Source of the DNA: Bombella apis
Lineage (GTDB): Bacteria; Pseudomonadota; Alphaproteobacteria; Acetobacterales; Acetobacteraceae
DNA length: 64,000 nucleotides
NCBI RefSeq assembly: GCF_018221685.1
Contig: NZ_JAGJTM010000005.1
Span: forward strand, 131,501-195,500
Reading direction: 5' to 3'
Each line of letters opens with the position of its first letter. The first letter of the stretch is position 1. Shown here in pieces: positions 1-10,900 of the stretch. Below the pieces are notes generated by a model. It did no database searches, was not told where the DNA came from, and worked only from the letters and a program-made list of their open reading frames with translations. The position numbers were made by a program, and so were the translations under genes.

Positions 1-167
1 TCACCCTTCTTCACCTTCCCGCGGGGAATTGCTTCCTTGACGGATACGACAATGATGTCGCCGACCGAGGCGGTCTTCCTCTTGGAGCCACCCAGCACTT
101 TGATGCACTGCACCCGACGTGCACCGGAGTTGTCAGCTACGTCAAGGTTGGTCTCGGGATGAATCAT
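1..167 (-). CDS. rplN: 50S ribosomal protein L14, N-terminal part (cut by left edge)
   Basis: L14 binds 23S rRNA in the large subunit near the L19 and 16S contact region. Only the first 55 or so codons are present; the gene runs off the left end. The translation starts [20 protein letters not shown] and continues with the L14 signature ending in [12 protein letters not shown]. The ATG at 167 lies 12 bases after the rpsQ stop, the usual S17-L14 order that begins the spc-type group in alphaproteobacteria. Identity is certain; the missing part is only the C-terminus. Confidence 0.97.
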   Translation of the reverse strand, partial: MIHPETNLDVADNSGARRVQCIKVLGGSKRKTASVGDIIVVSVKEAIPRGKVKKG

Positions 168-179
168 GTGTCTACCCCC

Positions 180-455
180 TTATGCGCCGACAGAAGTCGA
201 AGCGGCCTCGGCAACATCGACTCCATTACGGGAAACGACCGTCCACGTCTTACGCTTGGAGAGAGGTGCGCACTCAACGATGCGGACCACATCACCAACC
301 TTGCATGCATTGGCGCCATCATGCGCTGCATACTTCTTGGAACGGCGGATAAACTTTTTATAGAGCGGATGCATGACACGACGATCAACAAGAACGGTCA
401 CCGTCTTGTCCATCTTGTCACTTGTCACCCGCCCTGTCAGGACGCGCCTGGGCAT
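180..455 (-). CDS. rpsQ: 30S ribosomal protein S17
   Basis: S17 is a primary 16S rRNA-binding protein of the small subunit. The 91-residue product begins [20 protein letters not shown] and contains [20 protein letters not shown], the typical S17 core; it ends in a short Ala/Ser-rich tail. The ATG at 455 is chosen over an upstream in-frame start at 503, because that one would run inside rpmC and add a non-homologous Arg/Pro-rich leader. It sits between rpmC and rplN in the S10 operon. Confidence 0.97.
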   Translation of the reverse strand: MPRRVLTGRVTSDKMDKTVTVLVDRRVMHPLYKKFIRRSKKYAAHDGANACKVGDVVRIVECAPLSKRKTWTVVSRNGVDVAEAASTSVGA

Positions 456-468
456 CGTCCGTCTCCTC

Positions 469-705
469 TCAGGACTTGGCGGCGGACGTTTTTGCGCCCG
501 CACGGTTCTTCGACTGGTTCAGCAGTGTCTTGATGCGGGCGACAGCACGACGCACGATCCTGACACGGCTGGTGTTCTCGGACTGGCCTGTAGCCGCAGA
601 GAAACGCTGGTTGATCTGCTCACGCTTCAGATCCAGCAGGAGAGCCTTGAGCTCATCCTCGCTCTTTGCGCGCAGCTCGGCAACCTTATAGGTCGTCTCA
701 GCCAT
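469..705 (-). CDS. rpmC: 50S ribosomal protein L29
   Basis: L29 lies near the peptide exit tunnel and contributes to the docking site for signal recognition particle and trigger factor. The 78-residue product starts [19 protein letters not shown] and has the two-helix L29 pattern with [13 protein letters not shown]. The C-terminal tail rich in Ala/Ser/Lys is longer than in E. coli. The ATG at 705 follows the rplP stop (TGA 710-708) by two bases, with a GGGGAGG ribosome-binding site inside the end of rplP. This implies translational coupling. A TTG at 711 is in frame but less well placed. Confidence 0.96.
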   Translation of the reverse strand: MAETTYKVAELRAKSEDELKALLLDLKREQINQRFSAATGQSENTSRVRIVRRAVARIKTLLNQSKNRAGAKTSAAKS

Positions 706-707
706 TC

Positions 708-1124
708 TCAAGCCTCCCCGATACGCTGAATGAACTTGGTCTTGATCGGCAGTTTTGCAGCTGCCAAGCTAAGAGCCAAGCGAGCAACCTCCGGCGGCAC
801 CCCTTCAATTTCGAAGAGGATACGACCCGGCTTCACACGGGCTGCCCAGTACTCGGGGTTACCTTTACCGGAACCCATACGCACTTCTGCCGGCTTTGTC
901 GAGACCGGAGTGTCAGGAAAAATACGAATCCAGACACGTCCGGCACGCTTCATGGCACGCGTGATGGCACGACGGGATGCCTCGATCTGACGAGCCGTGA
1001 TACGCTCAGGCTCCAGAGCCTTCAGACCATACGCACCGAAATTCAGCTGCGTACCGCCCTTGGCCATCCCATGAATGCGGCCCTTGTGGGCCTTACGAAA
1101 CTTTGTCCGCTTTGGAGAAAGCAT
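708..1124 (-). CDS. rplP: 50S ribosomal protein L16
   Basis: L16 binds 23S rRNA near the A-site and helps tRNA accommodation. The 138-residue product begins [20 protein letters not shown] and carries the conserved [20 protein letters not shown] and [20 protein letters not shown] stretches. Length is normal for the family (about 137). It lies 58 bases downstream of rpsC, one of the larger gaps in this tightly packed S10 operon, and just before rpmC. Confidence 0.98.
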   Translation of the reverse strand: MLSPKRTKFRKAHKGRIHGMAKGGTQLNFGAYGLKALEPERITARQIEASRRAITRAMKRAGRVWIRIFPDTPVSTKPAEVRMGSGKGNPEYWAARVKPGRILFEIEGVPPEVARLALSLAAAKLPIKTKFIQRIGEA

Positions 1125-1182
1125 GATTTTCTATCCTCACATCAAGCACCTCGGATAAAAGACGGGGGAAGCCCCCCGCCCC

Positions 1183-1860
1183 TTAACGCTGAGGAGCCTG
1201 CTCCGCAGCACGACGGTCCTGGGCCATCGGGTCGTGAGCCAGGATCTCACCCTTGAAGATCCAGACCTTCACGCCGCAGGAACCGTAAGTGGTGTGCGCT
1301 GTAGAAGTCCCATAGTCGATGTCGGCACGCAGCGTATGCAGCGGTACACGACCCTCACGATACTGCTCGTCACGAGCGATCTCGGCGCCACCAAGACGTC
1401 CACTGCATGTCACGCGGATACCCTGGGCACCCAGACGCATTGCAGACTGGATGGAGCGCTTCATCGCACGGCGGAAGGCCACACGGCGCTCCAGCTGCTG
1501 GGCGATGTTGTCTGCCACCAGAGTCGCATCGATTTCCGGCTTGCGGATCTCGACAATATTCAAAGCGACATCAGCCTTGGCCATGGCGCTGAGGGTCTTG
1601 CGCAGGGCATCAATGTCCTGACCCTTTTTGCCGATGATCACGCCAGGACGTGCGGCGTAGATCGTCACACGAGGCTTCTTGGCAGGACGTTCGATGACCA
1701 CACGGGAAACACCAGCACCCGAAAGCTTCTTGCGCAGGAAAGAGCGCAGCTTCAGATCCTCATGGAGCAGACGGGCATAATCCCCGCCTGCATACCAGCG
1801 GCTGTCCCATGTACGATTGACACCGAGCCGAAGCCCGATCGGATTAACCTTATGTCCCAT
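1183..1860 (-). CDS. rpsC: 30S ribosomal protein S3
   Basis: S3 forms part of the mRNA entry channel of the small subunit. The 225-residue product begins [20 protein letters not shown], has the KH-domain sequence [20 protein letters not shown], and the C-terminal domain with [20 protein letters not shown]. Length agrees with other alphaproteobacterial S3 proteins. Its ATG is three bases after the rplV stop, so the two are almost certainly co-translated. Confidence 0.98.
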   Translation of the reverse strand: MGHKVNPIGLRLGVNRTWDSRWYAGGDYARLLHEDLKLRSFLRKKLSGAGVSRVVIERPAKKPRVTIYAARPGVIIGKKGQDIDALRKTLSAMAKADVALNIVEIRKPEIDATLVADNIAQQLERRVAFRRAMKRSIQSAMRLGAQGIRVTCSGRLGGAEIARDEQYREGRVPLHTLRADIDYGTSTAHTTYGSCGVKVWIFKGEILAHDPMAQDRRAAEQAPQR

Positions 1861-1863
1861 AGA

Positions 1864-2289
1864 TCAGGCTGCCTTCTGCTCTTTTGAGTTCTTGCCGGCC
1901 TTCGGAGCTTCCTCAGCTTCAGCGCGCTCAGCAACAACAATCTTCAGGTGGCTGAAAAACTTCTCAACACGAGCAGAACGACCACGGCCCCGTGCATGGA
2001 AGCGCTTCATCACGATCGACTTGCCAACCTCAGCAGTCTTCACCACCAGCTTGTCAACATCAAGCTGATGATTGTTTTCTGCATTGGCCACGGCACTCTC
2101 AAGAGCCTTCTTGACCTGCTGGGCGATACGGCGACGGGAGAACGTCAGCGCAGCGATTGCCTTGCCTGCCGGCTGGTTGCGGATCGTGGCAGCAACCAGA
2201 TTCAGCTTGCGTGGGCTGACACGGATGTTGCGGGCAACAGCCTGTGCCTCTGTATCAGCCAGGGTACGGATATGCTTAGGCTTACTCAT
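1864..2289 (-). CDS. rplV: 50S ribosomal protein L22
   Basis: L22 lines the peptide exit tunnel of the large subunit. The 141-residue product contains [20 protein letters not shown] and the tunnel-hairpin region [21 protein letters not shown]- and C-terminal extensions, the latter rich in Glu/Ala/Lys, make it longer than the 110-residue E. coli protein, as is common in alphaproteobacteria. It is separated from rpsS by two bases. Confidence 0.97.
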   Translation of the reverse strand: MSKPKHIRTLADTEAQAVARNIRVSPRKLNLVAATIRNQPAGKAIAALTFSRRRIAQQVKKALESAVANAENNHQLDVDKLVVKTAEVGKSIVMKRFHARGRGRSARVEKFFSHLKIVVAERAEAEEAPKAGKNSKEQKAA

Positions 2290-2291
2290 GC

Positions 2292-2570
2292 TCAGCCTCG
2301 CTTCGACTTCTTATCGGAACCATGACCGGTATAAGTACGGGTGGGTGAGAACTCACCAAACTTATGACCGACCATATGCTCCGTCACCTGCACAGGCAGG
2401 AACTTCTGACCATTATAGACGCCGAACGTCAGCCCGACGAACTGCGGCAGGATGGTGGAACGACGGGACCAAATCTTGATCACCTCATTCCGGCCCGATG
2501 CACGGGCCTTCTCAGCCTTGCCAAACAGATACCCGTCGACGAACGGGCCTTTCCAGACGGAACGTGCCAT
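2292..2570 (-). CDS. rpsS: 30S ribosomal protein S19
   Basis: S19 sits in the head of the small subunit with S13. The 92-residue product begins [20 protein letters not shown] and ends with the conserved [20 protein letters not shown] region. Length is typical. It lies between rplB (16-base gap) and rplV (2-base gap) in standard S10-operon order. Confidence 0.98.
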   Translation of the reverse strand: MARSVWKGPFVDGYLFGKAEKARASGRNEVIKIWSRRSTILPQFVGLTFGVYNGQKFLPVQVTEHMVGHKFGEFSPTRTYTGHGSDKKSKRG

Positions 2571-2586
2571 CTTCTATGCCCCTCTC

Positions 2587-3417
2587 TTACTTGCCGGTTT
2601 TACGACGACGGATAATCAGGCTGTCCGTCTTCTTGTTGGTACGGGTCTTGTAGCCCTTGGTCGGCACACCCCACGGTGTGACAGGATGACGGCCACCAGA
2701 GGTACGACCCTCACCACCACCATGCGGATGGTCGACGGGGTTCATGACCACACCACGGTTGTGTGGACGACGCCCCATCCAGCGACGACGACCTGCCTTA
2801 CCAAAGTGCTGGTTCATGTTGTCCGGGTTGGAAACCGCACCAACAGTTGCCATGCACTCGGCACGCACGATACGCAGCTCACCGGACTGCAGCTTGATCT
2901 GTGCGTAACCGGCATCCTTGCCAACGAGCTGGGCATAGTTGCCAGCCGAACGGGCCAGCTTGCCACCAGCACCGGGCTTCAGCTCGATGTTGTGGATGAT
3001 CGTACCAACCGGCATGGAAGCCAGCGGCATGGCGTTGCCCGGACGGACGTCAGCATGATGGGCAGCAACCACACGGTCACCAGCCTTCACGCGCTGCGGA
3101 GCCAGGATATAGGCCAGCTCACCATCCTCATAGCGGACCAGTGCGATGAAGGCCGTACGGTTCGGGTCATATTCCAGACGCTCGACCGTGCCGACAACAT
3201 CGAACTTGCGACGCTTGAAATCAACATAACGGTAGGACTGCTTGTGCCCGCCGCCACGGAAGCGCACGGTTGTACGCCCGTAGTTGTTACGGCCACCAGT
3301 CTTGTTCTTGCCTTCCGTAAGCTGCTTGACGGGCTTGCCCTTCCAGAGCTCGCTCCGGTCAATCAGCACGGTACCACGAGTGCTTGGTGTCGTGGGATTA
3401 AAGTGCTTCAATGCCAT
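2587..3417 (-). CDS. rplB: 50S ribosomal protein L2
   Basis: L2 is a primary 23S rRNA-binding protein needed for subunit association and peptidyl-transferase activity. The 276-residue product starts [20 protein letters not shown], contains [20 protein letters not shown], and has the conserved C-terminal [20 protein letters not shown] with the functionally important histidine of the HPHGGGEG loop. Length is normal (273-280). It follows rplW after 18 bases. Confidence 0.99.
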   Translation of the reverse strand: MALKHFNPTTPSTRGTVLIDRSELWKGKPVKQLTEGKNKTGGRNNYGRTTVRFRGGGHKQSYRYVDFKRRKFDVVGTVERLEYDPNRTAFIALVRYEDGELAYILAPQRVKAGDRVVAAHHADVRPGNAMPLASMPVGTIIHNIELKPGAGGKLARSAGNYAQLVGKDAGYAQIKLQSGELRIVRAECMATVGAVSNPDNMNQHFGKAGRRRWMGRRPHNRGVVMNPVDHPHGGGEGRTSGGRHPVTPWGVPTKGYKTRTNKKTDSLIIRRRKTGK

Positions 3418-3435
3418 GGTATCTTACCCCGCGCC

Positions 3436-3777
3436 TCAACCAAGCTTCGCTGTGAGGTCAATTGACTGACCTTCAGCAAGCTGGACATACGCCTTCTTGA
3501 TGTCAGAACGGCGACCCGGACGACCTTTGACGCGCTTTGTCTTACCTTTCTGGATCAGGGTGCTGACACCAGCCACCTTGACGTTGAAAAGCTTCTCGAC
3601 AGCGACCTTGATCTGCGGCTTCGTTGCTTCCAGAGCCACCTTGAACACAACCTGGTTCTTCTCAGAAGCCATGGTTGCCTTTTCAGTGATCAGCGGTGCA
3701 CGCAGCACATCAAACAGAGCTTCCTGAGACAGGCCAGCAGCCGCCTTGCGTGCATTCAGAACTGTTTTCGTTGTCAT
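3436..3777 (-). CDS. rplW: 50S ribosomal protein L23
   Basis: L23 is at the exit of the peptide tunnel and binds trigger factor. The 113-residue product has the conserved [20 protein letters not shown] and the RNA-binding [20 protein letters not shown]. An N-terminal leader of about 26 residues precedes the conserved start of the domain. The start (ATG 3777) overlaps the rplD stop by four bases (ATGA type), which supports this start and coupling with rplD. Confidence 0.96.
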   Translation of the reverse strand: MTTKTVLNARKAAAGLSQEALFDVLRAPLITEKATMASEKNQVVFKVALEATKPQIKVAVEKLFNVKVAGVSTLIQKGKTKRVKGRPGRRSDIKKAYVQLAEGQSIDLTAKLG

Positions 3778-4397
3778 GCCAGACGCTCCTTGAGACCCTC
3801 AAGAGCAGCGTGGGTAATCACCAGCACATCATGCTTGAGAATATCATAAACATTTGCCCCGATCGTGGGCAGGAGATCGATCTTGGGCAGATTGGCAATC
3901 GCACGGGCAAACGGCTGGTCAGCAACCTGATCCACGATCAGCGCAGACGAGCAGCCAAGAGCCTTCAGACGGGCAGCAGCCTCACGGGTCTTCTCAACGC
4001 CAGCCAGATCCTTCAGGATGATCAGCTTGCCTTCAGAAGCCTTCTGGGAAACGGCAGAGCGCAGCCCGAGACGACGCACCTTCTTGGGGAGGTCGAAACC
4101 ATGATCACGGGCGACCGGACCATGCACGACACCACCGGTACGGAACTGCGGAGCTCTCAGAGAGCCCTGACGGGCAGAACCTGTCCCCTTCTGTCGATAC
4201 GGCTTCTTGGTTGTGCCAGAAACGACACCCCTGCCCTTTGTTGCGTGTGTGCCAGCACGACGTTTGGCAAGCTGCCAGTTCACGACGCGGGCCATGATGT
4301 CCTTGCGGGGAACAATCCCGAAAATCTCTTCCGGCAGTGCGATTTTACCGGCACTTCCGTTTTCGAGGGTTTTGATATCGTATTCCATATCCCTCAC
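3774..4397 (-). CDS. rplD: 50S ribosomal protein L4
   Basis: L4 binds 23S rRNA, reaches into the exit tunnel and in many bacteria represses its own operon. The product (207 residues from a GTG at 4397) contains [20 protein letters not shown] and the extended RNA-binding loop [20 protein letters not shown]. Two starts are possible. The GTG at 4397 overlaps the rplC stop and has GAGG about 7 bases upstream; the ATG at 4388 gives a start closer to homologues, but its GAGGG is only two or three bases away. I favour the GTG slightly. Confidence 0.96.
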   Translation of the reverse strand: MRDMEYDIKTLENGSAGKIALPEEIFGIVPRKDIMARVVNWQLAKRRAGTHATKGRGVVSGTTKKPYRQKGTGSARQGSLRAPQFRTGGVVHGPVARDHGFDLPKKVRRLGLRSAVSQKASEGKLIILKDLAGVEKTREAAARLKALGCSSALIVDQVADQPFARAIANLPKIDLLPTIGANVYDILKHDVLVITHAALEGLKERLA

Positions 4398-5077
4398 CCG
4401 GCGGCCTCAACGGTCGCTGCCGGATATGGCGCGTCCGCATTACGGGCCTTCTTGATTGCATCGCGAACCAGAACAACACTGTTCTTGGCACCTGGGATAG
4501 CACCGCGCACCATGATCAGGTTACGCTCTTCATCCACAGCAGCAATTTCGAGGTTTTGTGTTGTCACGCGCTTGTCACCGAGGTGACCAGCCATCTTCTT
4601 GCCCTTGAAGACCTTGCCAGGATCCTGGCGCTGACCTGTAGAGCCGTGAGAACGGTGACTGATGGACACGCCGTGTGTCGCCTCAAGACCGGCAAAGTTG
4701 TGGCGCTTCATGACACCAGCAAAACCTTTACCCTTGCTGCGGCCCGTGACATCCACTTTCTGACCAACCATGAAATGGGCAGCAGAAAGCTTCGTCCCCG
4801 GTTCCAGCAGGGCATCCTCTGCCACACGGAACTCGGCCAGCTTCTTCTTGGGCTCAACCTTCACACGGGCAAAATGCCCACGGTTCGCTTTTGTGACGTG
4901 CTTGGCCTTTGCAGCCCCCATACCAAGCTGGACAGCCGTATAGCCATCACGCTCCTGTGTACGGGCATCCACAACCTCGACAGCATCAAGGTGCAGCACC
5001 GTCACCGGCACATGTGTGCCGTCTTCTTTAAAGAGCCGGGTCATCCCCAGCTTTTTTGCAATCAATCCGGTACGCAT
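4394..5077 (-). CDS. rplC: 50S ribosomal protein L3
   Basis: L3 is an early-assembly 23S rRNA-binding protein close to the peptidyl-transferase centre. The 227-residue product starts [20 protein letters not shown] and contains [20 protein letters not shown] plus [20 protein letters not shown], the extended loop region in which a glutamine is methylated in E. coli. The ATG at 5077 is preferred to an upstream in-frame start at 5107, because it has AAGG eight bases upstream and matches the family N-terminus. The upstream start would overlap rpsJ. Confidence 0.97.
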   Translation of the reverse strand: MRTGLIAKKLGMTRLFKEDGTHVPVTVLHLDAVEVVDARTQERDGYTAVQLGMGAAKAKHVTKANRGHFARVKVEPKKKLAEFRVAEDALLEPGTKLSAAHFMVGQKVDVTGRSKGKGFAGVMKRHNFAGLEATHGVSISHRSHGSTGQRQDPGKVFKGKKMAGHLGDKRVTTQNLEIAAVDEERNLIMVRGAIPGAKNSVVLVRDAIKKARNADAPYPAATVEAAG

Positions 5078-5087
5078 CGTCTGGACC

Positions 5088-5396
5088 TTAGAGTTTAATC
5101 TCGACATCTACGCCAGCGGCGAGATCGAGCTTCATGAGGGCGTCCACGGTCTGCGGGGTCGGCTCGACAATGTCGAGCAGCCGGCGGTGCGTTCTCATTT
5201 CGAACTGCTCGCGGCTCTTCTTATCCACATGCGGTGAACGATTCACAGTAAACCGGGCAATATGCGTCGGCAGGGGGATGGGACCCCGAACCCGCGCACC
5301 CGTACGCTTCGCCGTATTGACGATCTCTTTCGTGCTGTTATCCAGCACGCGATGATCATACGCTTTAAGGCGAATGCGGATGTTCTGGTCGTCCAT
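5088..5396 (-). CDS. rpsJ: 30S ribosomal protein S10 (NusE)
   Basis: S10 belongs to the 30S head and also acts as NusE in transcription antitermination. The 102-residue product begins [20 protein letters not shown] and contains [20 protein letters not shown] and [20 protein letters not shown], standard S10 blocks. It is the first gene of the S10 operon here and lies 114 bases downstream of tuf, with a hairpin in the gap. Confidence 0.98.
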   Translation of the reverse strand: MDDQNIRIRLKAYDHRVLDNSTKEIVNTAKRTGARVRGPIPLPTHIARFTVNRSPHVDKKSREQFEMRTHRRLLDIVEPTPQTVDALMKLDLAAGVDVEIKL

Positions 5397-5457
5397 GATT
5401 TCACTTCATCCTTAATAAACCGGATGCCGTCCTACTGCATTTCTCCTAGAAATGGAA

Positions 5458-5484
5458 CCCCGGCCGAAAAAAATTCGACCGGGG
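5458..5484 (-). terminator. Hairpin between tuf and rpsJ
   Basis: CCCCGG at 5458-5463 pairs with CCGGGG at 5479-5484, and the stem extends inward (one mismatch) around an A/T-rich loop. It starts 27 bases after the tuf stop. No long T-run follows on the minus strand, so it may be an attenuator or a Rho-dependent or RNA-processing site rather than a full intrinsic terminator. Confidence 0.5.
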
Positions 5485-5510
5485 CACCAGATTCCGAAGT
5501 CAGCAGGGAC

Positions 5511-6701
5511 TTAGGCGCTGATGGAAGCCACCACGCCGGCACCCACTGTACGGCCACCTTCACGAATAGCGAAGCGGAGACCTTCGTCCATGGCGATCGG
5601 AGCAATCAGCTCGACATCCATGGTAGCATTATCACCCGGCATCACCATCTCGGTGCCTTCCGGCAGGGTCACAACACCCGTCACGTCCGTCGTACGGAAG
5701 TAGAACTGCGGACGATAGTTGGTAAAGAACGGCGTATGACGGCCACCCTCTTCCTTCGTCAGGATGTAGGCCTCAGCCTTGAACTTGCTGTGCGGGGTGA
5801 TGGTGCCCGGCTTTGCCAGAACCTGACCACGCTCAACATCTTCGCGCTTCGTGCCACGCAGCAGAGCACCGATGTTGTCACCAGCTTCACCGCGATCCAG
5901 CAGCTTGCGGAACATCTCGACGCCCGTAACTGTCGTCTTGACGGTAGGACGCAGACCAACGATCTCGACCTCGTCACCGACGTTGACTTCACCACGCTCG
6001 ACACGGCCAGTCACAACCGTACCACGCCCGGAGATGGAGAACACGTCTTCGATCGGCATCAGGAACGGACGGTCAACCGGACGCTCCGGCTGCGGGATGT
6101 AGCTGTCAACAGCCTTCATCAGCTCCAGGATGGCTTCCTTGCCCTGTGCCGGGTTACCATCTTCCAGAACGGCCAGAGCAGAACCCTTGACGATGGGGAT
6201 ATCGTCACCAGGGAAGTCGTAGGAGGACAGAAGCTCACGAACTTCCATCTCCACCAGCTCCAACAGCTCCGGATCGTCAACCTGGTCAACCTTGTTCAGG
6301 AAGACCACCAGAGCCGGCACACCGACCTGACGGGCCAGCAGGATGTGCTCACGTGTCTGCGGCATAGGGCCGTCAGCAGCGGAGACAACCAGAATGGCGC
6401 CATCCATCTGGGCCGCACCGGTGATCATGTTCTTCACATAGTCAGCGTGGCCGGGGCAGTCCACGTGAGCGTAGTGACGGTTTTCCGTCTCATACTCAAC
6501 GTGAGCCGTGGAAATCGTAATACCACGAGCGCGCTCTTCAGGAGCCTTGTCGATCTGGTCATAAGCACTGAAGGTTGCACCACCGGTCTCAGCCAGTGTC
6601 TTTGTGATTGCAGCCGTCAGCGTGGTCTTACCATGGTCAACGTGACCAATCGTGCCGATGTTAACATGCGGCTTTGTACGCTCAAATTTAGCCTTTGCCA
6701 T
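5511..6701 (-). CDS. tuf: Elongation factor Tu
   Basis: EF-Tu is the GTPase that delivers aminoacyl-tRNA to the ribosomal A-site. The 396-residue product shows the P-loop [10 protein letters not shown], the switch-[14 protein letters not shown], the NKVD and GSALAV base-recognition motifs, then domains 2 and 3 ([40 protein letters not shown]). Length equals other alphaproteobacterial EF-Tu. It directly follows rpsG with only 108 bases between, where most bacteria carry fusA. Whether a second tuf copy exists elsewhere cannot be told from this window. Confidence 0.99.
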   Translation of the reverse strand: MAKAKFERTKPHVNIGTIGHVDHGKTTLTAAITKTLAETGGATFSAYDQIDKAPEERARGITISTAHVEYETENRHYAHVDCPGHADYVKNMITGAAQMDGAILVVSAADGPMPQTREHILLARQVGVPALVVFLNKVDQVDDPELLELVEMEVRELLSSYDFPGDDIPIVKGSALAVLEDGNPAQGKEAILELMKAVDSYIPQPERPVDRPFLMPIEDVFSISGRGTVVTGRVERGEVNVGDEVEIVGLRPTVKTTVTGVEMFRKLLDRGEAGDNIGALLRGTKREDVERGQVLAKPGTITPHSKFKAEAYILTKEEGGRHTPFFTNYRPQFYFRTTDVTGVVTLPEGTEMVMPGDNATMDVELIAPIAMDEGLRFAIREGGRTVGAGVVASISA

Positions 6702-6758
6702 CGTCTCTCTCCAAAACCTTGACCCACAGGGGCCAGAGGTATGACTGAAACTTCATGC

Positions 6759-6787
6759 TGGCCACTCTGGAAACCAGAAAATGGCCA
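6759..6787 (-). promoter_or_regulatory. Hairpin in the rpsG-tuf gap
   Basis: TGGCCA at 6759-6764 pairs with TGGCCA at 6782-6787, with an inner CTGG (6767-6770) pairing with CCAG (6774-6777). It lies midway between the rpsG stop and the tuf start, at the place where fusA is expected. It could be an attenuator or a processing site. The role is inferred from position only. Confidence 0.4.
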
Positions 6788-6809
6788 GAAGCCTTATTAC
6801 CGGTAAAAA

Positions 6810-7298
<489 letters not shown>

Positions 7299-7670
7299 TT
7301 ATTTCGGCCGCTTTGCGCCATACAGCGAACGGCGCTGACGGCGTTTTGCGATACCCTGCGTATCCAGCACACCACGAAGAATGTGGTAACGCACACCGGG
7401 AAGATCCTTCACGCGACCACCGCGGATCAGAACAACGCTATGCTCCTGGAGGTTGTGCCCCTCACCCGGAATATAGCTCACCACCTCATACCCGTTGGTC
7501 AGACGCACCTTGGCGACCTTACGCAGGGCGGAGTTCGGTTTTTTCGGCGTTACAGTATAAACACGTGTGCAAACACCACGCTTCTGCGGACATCCCTGCA
7601 GAGCAGGAACCTTGTTCCGCTTTGCGGCCGGCTCACGGCCCTTTGCGATCAACTGGTTGATGGTCGGCAT
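7299..7670 (-). CDS. rpsL: 30S ribosomal protein S12
   Basis: S12 controls decoding fidelity and is the classical streptomycin-resistance protein. The 123-residue product starts [20 protein letters not shown] and contains [20 protein letters not shown] with the Lys of the PKKPNS loop, and [20 protein letters not shown] with the second resistance-site Lys region at [10 protein letters not shown]. Both lysines are wild type, so the sequence suggests a streptomycin-sensitive S12. The ATG at 7670 has GGAAGG just upstream; a longer frame to 7718 adds non-homologous residues. Confidence 0.98.
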   Translation of the reverse strand: MPTINQLIAKGREPAAKRNKVPALQGCPQKRGVCTRVYTVTPKKPNSALRKVAKVRLTNGYEVVSYIPGEGHNLQEHSVVLIRGGRVKDLPGVRYHILRGVLDTQGIAKRRQRRSLYGAKRPK

Positions 7671-7945
7671 GCGCCCTTCCCAATCCTTGTCCATATGCTG
7701 ACGGGAAACCCCCGCCACGACATTCCGTTCTAACCGACATGCGGCTGAACCGCCTGTCTTCGCACGATTGCACAGAAGAAAGGAAAGAATCTTCCCTCCT
7801 CCAAAGCTACTTGCCTCTGGACTTAACCTTTTTTTCCAAGAAACAAAAGTAGTGCCAGATGCTATTTTTTATTCTGGGACGATTCCTTCACCTTAACAGG
7901 CGGGAACTGTCTAAGGCGCGGACCCTAAGTTGGGTTGGCCCGAGA
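7671..7945 (-). other. rpsL leader and intergenic region
   Basis: This stretch plus the hairpin beside it (320 bases in all) separates rpsL from rpoC. I see no gene in it. It contains A/T-rich tracts around 7828-7852 and 7863-7874, and probably holds the promoter for the rpsL-rpsG-tuf group. I could not pick out a convincing -35/-10 pair. Confidence 0.5.
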
Positions 7946-7979
7946 GTCAAGCCTCTCTGCCATAACAGAGAGGCTTGAC
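7946..7979 (-). terminator. Strong hairpin after rpoC
   Basis: A perfect 14-bp stem: 7946-7959 pairs with 7966-7979 around a six-base loop, beginning 12 bases after the rpoC stop. There is no T-run on either side on the minus strand, so it is not a textbook intrinsic terminator. Position and strength still suggest transcript-end formation or 3'-end protection for the rpoBC mRNA. Confidence 0.6.
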
Positions 7980-7990
7980 CCCAGAATTCC

Positions 7991-10900
7991 TCACTCAGCA
8001 GCGTCTTCTACCTCAGCTCTCCCCTTATCGAGGCGAGCCGGAGCCTGGTCTGCTGCAAGATTACGCAGACGCCGCATGGCACCGCCCGTCCCTGCCGGGA
8101 TGAGACGGCCCACGATTACATTCTCCTTCAGGCCACCAAGCGTATCGATTCTGCCAGATGTGGCGGCATCGGTAAGCACACGCGTGGTCTCCTGGAAGGA
8201 GGCCGCAGAGATGAAGGACTGCGTCTGTAGAGACGCCTTGGTAATACCCTGAAGGATCGGCATGGCCTTTGCCGGCTCACGCCCCTGCTCCAGAAGCATC
8301 CTGTTGTCCCGCTCGAACTCGATCCGGTCCACAGTCTCACCAATGAGATAGGTGGAATCACCCGGCTCCAGAACCTCAACCTTCTGCAACATCTGACGGA
8401 CGATCACTTCAATATGCTTGTCGTTGATCTTCACGCCCTGCAGGCGATAAACGTCCTGAATCTCATTGACCAGATAGTCGGACAGGGCTTCCATTCCCAT
8501 GACCTTGAGGATGTCATGCGGCACACGGGGACCATCGACCAGCGGGTCACCCTTCTGGACAAAGTCACCTTCCTGCACGGAAATATGCTTGCCTTTGGGT
8601 ATCAGGTAATCCGTCCGCTCACCCGTCTCGTCATTATGTACGATGACACAACGCTTCGACTTGTAGTCCTTGCCGAACTCGATGCGGCCATCACCTTCGG
8701 CAATGATCGCATGGTCCTTCGGACGGCGGGCTTCGAACAGCTCGGCCACACGTGGCAGACCACCGGTAATGTCACGGGTCTTGGAACCCTCGCGCGGAAT
8801 ACGGGCCAGCACATCACCGGCATGGACCACGGCCCCATTCTCCACGGACAGAATACTGTCAGGAGACAGGAAGTAGCGGGCCTCGTTGCCGTTGGCGAGA
8901 CGGACCACATTGCCATCCGCATCCTTGAGCTGGAGGCGGGGACGCAGATCAACACCCTTGGCGGCCTGCTTATAGTCCACGACAACACGTGAGGTCAGAC
9001 CGGTCACCTCGTCAACCCGCTCGACCAGCGTGATGCTGTCGATCAGGTCCTGATATTCGACCGTCCCAGCCTGCTCCGTGATGATCGGCAGCGTGTAGGG
9101 ATCCCACTCTGCCATCTTGTCACCACGCTTGACCTCCTGCCCTTCGGACACCATCAGGCGGGCACCGTAAGGCACACGGTAGCGGGCCTTCTCCGCCCCG
9201 GTTTCGTCAATCAGCAGAATCTCACAGTTCCGGGACATGACCACAGGAACGTTCTGGGAATTCTGGACGACGTTGCGGTTACGGATGGTCACCTTGCCGT
9301 CACGGAAAGCCTCGACCATGGACTGCTCGGCACCACGGGTCGCCGCACCACCAATGTGGAAGGTACGCATCGTCAGCTGCGTTCCCGGCTCACCGATGGA
9401 CTGGGCAGCGATCACGCCAACGGCTTCACCGATGTTGACCGGCGTACCACGGGCCAGATCACGGCCATAACAATGAGCGCAGATGCCTGCCTTGCTGTCA
9501 CAGGTCAGGACAGAGCGAATTTCCACCGCTTCAATCCCGGCACCTTCGAGCATCTCGACATCAGCTTCTTCCAGCAGACGGTTGCGCTCCAGCAGTTTCT
9601 CACCCGTCATCGGATGGAACACATCCTGGGACAGGGTCCGCCCGAGGGCACGCTCTGCCAGAGAAGCCACGACCTCACCGCTATCCGTCACCGCACGGAC
9701 AACGAGGCCACGCTCGCTACCGCAATCAGTTTCGGTAATGATGCAGTCCTGCGCCACGTCGACAAGACGACGTGTCAGGTAACCAGAGTTGGCGGTCTTC
9801 AGCGCCGTATCAGCCAGCCCCTTACGGGCACCATGGCTGGACGTGAAGTAATCGAGAACTGACAGACCTTCTTTAAAGTTGGCCACAATCGGCTGCTCGA
9901 TGATCTCACCAGACGGCTTCACCATCAGGCCGCGCATACCGGCAAGCTGCTTCATCTGGGCCGGTGACCCACGGGCCCCGGAATGGCTCATCATCCAGAC
10001 AGAGTTTGTCGGCTTGCCCGGTACCTGCTTGGAAATCTCCTTGAGCATGGCCGCCTGCACTTCATCCGTACAGCGGGACCAGGCATCCACCACCTTGTTA
10101 TAGCGCTCACCAGCGGTGATCAGACCTTCCTGATACTGCTGCTCGAACTCCTTCACCTCTTCGGTGGTTTTGTTAACCAGAGTGGTCTTTTCGGCTGGAA
10201 CGATCATGTCGTCCTTGCCGAAGGAGATGCCAGCCTTGGCAGCGTGGCGGAAACCAAGAGCCATGAGACGGTCACAGAAAATGACAGCCTCTTTCTGCCC
10301 GCAGTGACGATACACGGTATCAATCACGTCGGACACCAGCTTCTTCGTCAGCTGACGATTGATCAGGCTGAACGGAATGGCCGGATGCTTCGGCAGGATC
10401 TGGGCAATCAGGGCGCGACCCGGTGTCGTCAGGATCATCTGACGGACCGGCTTGCCTTCCTCATCCTGAGCATCCAGACGCAGACGGATCTTGTCATGAA
10501 GCTTCAGTGCACCGGAAAGCAGGGCCGCCTCAATCTCGGCCACGGCCGCATAGGCAGGCGGAGCCGCCTTGATGACCTTGCCATCCTTGATCTCGGCTTC
10601 ATCCGGCGTCAGACGGTACTCGGGCACCTCGAGGCTCAGATAGTACAGGCCAAGCACGATGTCCTGGGAAGGCACAATGATCGGCTTGCCGTTGGCCGGG
10701 CTGAGGATGTTGTTGGTGGACATCATCAGCACACGGGCTTCCAGCTGGGCTTCCAGCGAAAGCGGTACGTGCACGGCCATCTGATCACCGTCAAAGTCCG
10801 CATTGAAGGCGGTGCAGACCAGCGGGTGCAGCTGGATGGCCTTGCCTTCCACGAGGCTCGGCTCAAATGCCTGAATGCCGAGACGGTGCAGGGTCGGCGC

